Below are positions 5,269-6,813 of a stretch of DNA of 6,813 nucleotides, piece after piece (position 1 is the first letter of the stretch; each line of letters starts with the position of its first letter). A program made the position numbers and the translations under genes. The notes beneath the pieces were generated by a model. That model worked only from the letters and a program-made list of their open reading frames with translations, made no database searches and was not told the origin of the DNA. The DNA comes from Verrucomicrobiaceae bacterium (GTDB lineage: Bacteria > Verrucomicrobiota > Verrucomicrobiae > Verrucomicrobiales > Akkermansiaceae): the NCBI GenBank assembly GCA_947372405.1, contig CANBTO010000276.1, forward strand, positions 1-6,813, read 5' to 3'.

Positions 5269-6592
5269 AATCAAGGACGCATTGGATCGCGCGGGAGTGC
5301 TGCCAAGCAAACAACTGGGGCAGAATTTCCTCATCGATCCGAACATGGCGCGCTGGATCGTCTCCCAACTGGAAGCGACGGAGGATGACGCGATCGTCGA
5401 AGTCGGGCCGGGCACGGGTTCGTTGAGCGAGCATCTCGTCGGCAAGGTGCGGAAACTCATCCTGATCGAGTTCGACGCACGGCTGGCGGCGGCCTTGGCG
5501 CAGCGTTTCCGTGACGAGCCGACGGTGGAGGTCCATCACGCGGATGGCGCGAAATTCGATGGCCGGACGCTTTTCAAGCACCGCCGGGTGAAGTTTCTGG
5601 GCAATCTCCCCTACTCTTGTGGCGGAGCGATTTTGAAAAACCTCCTCAGTCGTCCGCACCCGTTCGAGCGGGCGGTGGTGATGCTACAGAAGGAAGTAAT
5701 CGACCGTCTCGCGGCCACACCCGGCACCAAGGACTACGGCATTCTCTCCTTGCGGACACAGGCAGGCTGGTTGGTGGAACCCCAACGCACGGTGCCACCC
5801 GAGGCGTTTTATCCGCGGCCACGCATCGATTCGAGCGTGGCCATCCTGCGTCCGCGCACGACGGGATTGCCAGCCTTCGATCACCGCTTGTTCGACGAGT
5901 TGATCCGCCGCGGCTTCGCCCAACGCCGAAAGCAGCTCAAGAAACAATTGCCGGATGGCACGCCGTGGGACCAAATCGCAGAAACCCTCGGCGTTGCCGT
6001 CACGACGCGCGCGGAGGAACTCACACTGATCCAGTGGGTGGAGCTGACTCGGTTGTGCGATCCGAATCCGCTCAAGGATCTGCCGCAGAAAGCCAGCGAG
6101 ATCTTCGATGTGGTCGATGAGAACGACCAGGTCATCGGGCAGAGGACCCGCGGTGAGGTCCACTCGCAGAAGCTGCTGCACCGTGCGGTCCATGTCTTCG
6201 TTTTCAACAAACGAGGCGATCTGCTCTTGCAGCAGCGTTCGATTTACAAAGACGCGCATCCGGGCGTCTGGGACTCCAGTGTTTCCGGACATCTCGACGC
6301 GGGAGAAGACTACGCCTCGGCTGCTGTTAGGGAGCTGGAGGAAGAGATGGGCATCCGCGTGGACGAAGCGCCGGAGGAAATCGCGCGAATCTCACCGTGT
6401 GAGGAGACCGGTTGGGAACACGTCCGGCTTTACCGCACGCAGCACGATGGATCGGTTAGATACCCGGCTGCTGAAGTGGAGGCTGCGGCCTGGTTTCCGG
6501 TCGGGGAAATCGAGGCCTGGATCGCCGCGCGTCCGGAGGATTTCGCAACCGGCTTCATCGAGTGCTGGAAGGCGGCTCGTGCTATGGGATAA
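5255..6592 (+). CDS. rsmA: RsmA/KsgA 16S rRNA dimethyltransferase fused to a Nudix hydrolase domain
   Basis: A 445-residue protein, against about 270 for ordinary RsmA. Residues 1-268 form the SAM-dependent enzyme that dimethylates two adjacent adenines near the 3' end of 16S rRNA (A1518/A1519 in E. coli) during 30S maturation in the cytoplasm. Motifs: LGQNFLID (21-28), SAM-binding VEVGPGTG (48-55), acidic IEFD (71-74), catalytic NLPY (117-120), MLQKEVIDRL (143-152), PEAFYPRPRIDSSV (182-195) and FAQRRKQLKK (221-230). A short linker leads to a Nudix domain (about 283-445) with the complete Nudix box GX5EX7REUXEEXGU at 345-367 (G345, E351, R359, E360, E363, E364, G366). Its N-terminal part (EIFDVVDEN, LLHRAVHVFVFN) resembles the isopentenyl-diphosphate isomerase/YfcD-type Nudix group. 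The substrate is unknown. The frame is continuous, and no in-frame ATG lies between the domains that could start a separate Nudix protein (the only in-frame Met there is M365, inside the box). NLPY is followed by SCGG where E. coli has NIST. Confidence 0.95.
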   Translation: MTGREIKDALDRAGVLPSKQLGQNFLIDPNMARWIVSQLEATEDDAIVEVGPGTGSLSEHLVGKVRKLILIEFDARLAAALAQRFRDEPTVEVHHADGAKFDGRTLFKHRRVKFLGNLPYSCGGAILKNLLSRPHPFERAVVMLQKEVIDRLAATPGTKDYGILSLRTQAGWLVEPQRTVPPEAFYPRPRIDSSVAILRPRTTGLPAFDHRLFDELIRRGFAQRRKQLKKQLPDGTPWDQIAETLGVAVTTRAEELTLIQWVELTRLCDPNPLKDLPQKASEIFDVVDENDQVIGQRTRGEVHSQKLLHRAVHVFVFNKRGDLLLQQRSIYKDAHPGVWDSSVSGHLDAGEDYASAAVRELEEEMGIRVDEAPEEIARISPCEETGWEHVRLYRTQHDGSVRYPAAEVEAAAWFPVGEIEAWIAARPEDFATGFIECWKAARAMG

Positions 6593-6600
6593 AGAATGAA

Positions 6601-6621
6601 GCAGGGACAGGTTGTCCCAGC
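6601..6621. terminator. Hairpin in the convergent gap between rsmA-Nudix and M28 gene
   Basis: GGGACA (6604-6609) pairs with TGTCCC (6613-6618) around a 3-nt loop, and two more pairs lie outside an A-A mismatch (GC at 6601-6602 with GC at 6620-6621). It lies 8 bp past the rsmA stop and 5 bp past the M28 stop on the other strand. There is no U-tract on either strand, so it may be a bidirectional terminator of weak type or a transcript end stabiliser. Confidence 0.4.
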
Positions 6622-6626
6622 CACGA

Positions 6627-6813
6627 TCACTTCTCCAACCAACCGTCTAACATCCGCAGCGTCACGCGGATCGAGATGTCCAGCGACTTGGCGGAGATGA
6701 TCTTCAGGTTGTCCGCAGGCTTGTGCCACCATGTGCCCTTGTTGAAGTCACCGATCACGTCCACCGTGGGAATGCCTGCGAAGTTGAGCGGCACGTGATC
6801 GTCAATGATCCCA
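6627..6813 (-). CDS. M28 family (glutaminyl-cyclase-like) metallopeptidase, C-terminal fragment
   Basis: Translating the minus strand from the right edge gives 61 residues before TGA (6629-6627); the gene begins beyond the window. The fragment contains IIDDHVPLNFAGIPTVDVIG followed by GTWWHKPADNLKIIS and a final helix ending DGWLEK. In the M28/glutaminyl-peptide cyclotransferase family the equivalent regions read DDHxPF...GxP and WHTxxDN: the DDH segment lines the active site and the WH histidine is a zinc ligand. These proteins either remove N-terminal amino acids or cyclise N-terminal glutamine, usually after export; which applies cannot be decided from the C-terminus. The gene is convergent with rsmA-Nudix, with stops 34 bp apart. 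Match of motifs, their spacing and a clean stop make this a real gene. Confidence 0.85.
   Translation of the reverse strand, partial: GIIDDHVPLNFAGIPTVDVIGDFNKGTWWHKPADNLKIISAKSLDISIRVTLRMLDGWLEK

Noticed and set aside
5617..6120. Plus- and minus-strand ORFs inside the rsmA-Nudix gene (also 5684-6292 minus)
   Set aside because: They are out-of-frame shadows of a gene with full motif support.

Overview
The window looks like a chromosomal segment of a Verrucomicrobiota bacterium (PVC superphylum), moderately GC-rich. The main clue is the adjacent DUF1501 and PSCyt1/PSCyt2/PSD1 genes, families concentrated in Planctomycetes and Verrucomicrobia. The genus cannot be fixed from sequence alone.

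Layout. Positions 1-751 (+) hold the C-terminal half of a DUF1501 protein whose start lies outside the window. It overlaps by 4 bp (ATGA) with 748-4011 (+), a large exported protein with an N-terminal PSCyt1 haem-type motif, a PSCyt2/DUF1549 domain and a PSD1/DUF1553 domain. These two form an operon, probably acting in the periplasm or at the cell surface. Next comes a non-coding stretch of about 400 bp. It carries a complete tRNA-Ser(GGA) on the minus strand (4219-4308), and a 20-bp exact copy of that tRNA's 3' end 192 bp further on, just behind the PSD1 stop codon. Upstream of the tRNA (at higher coordinates) are a plausible promoter, two small hairpins, and a minus-strand gene (4414-about 5139) for a single-span membrane protein with a pseudopilin-like N-terminal region. 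A perfect-arm palindrome covers its two candidate start codons.

Divergent from that gene is 5255-6592 (+), a single unbroken reading frame encoding an RsmA/KsgA 16S rRNA dimethyltransferase fused to a C-terminal Nudix hydrolase domain with a perfect Nudix box. Its start has no Shine-Dalgarno sequence at normal distance, but an 8-codon upstream ORF with a recognisable one overlaps it. At the right edge the C-terminus of a glutaminyl-cyclase-like M28 metallopeptidase runs in on the minus strand (6627-6813), convergent with the fusion gene and separated from it by a 34-bp gap containing a hairpin.

The most notable items are the KsgA-Nudix fusion, the duplicated tRNA-Ser 3' end that resembles an integration-site scar, and the methionine-rich tandem repeat inside the PSD1 protein. 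I saw no CRISPR array, insertion sequence, transposase, integrase or defence system.
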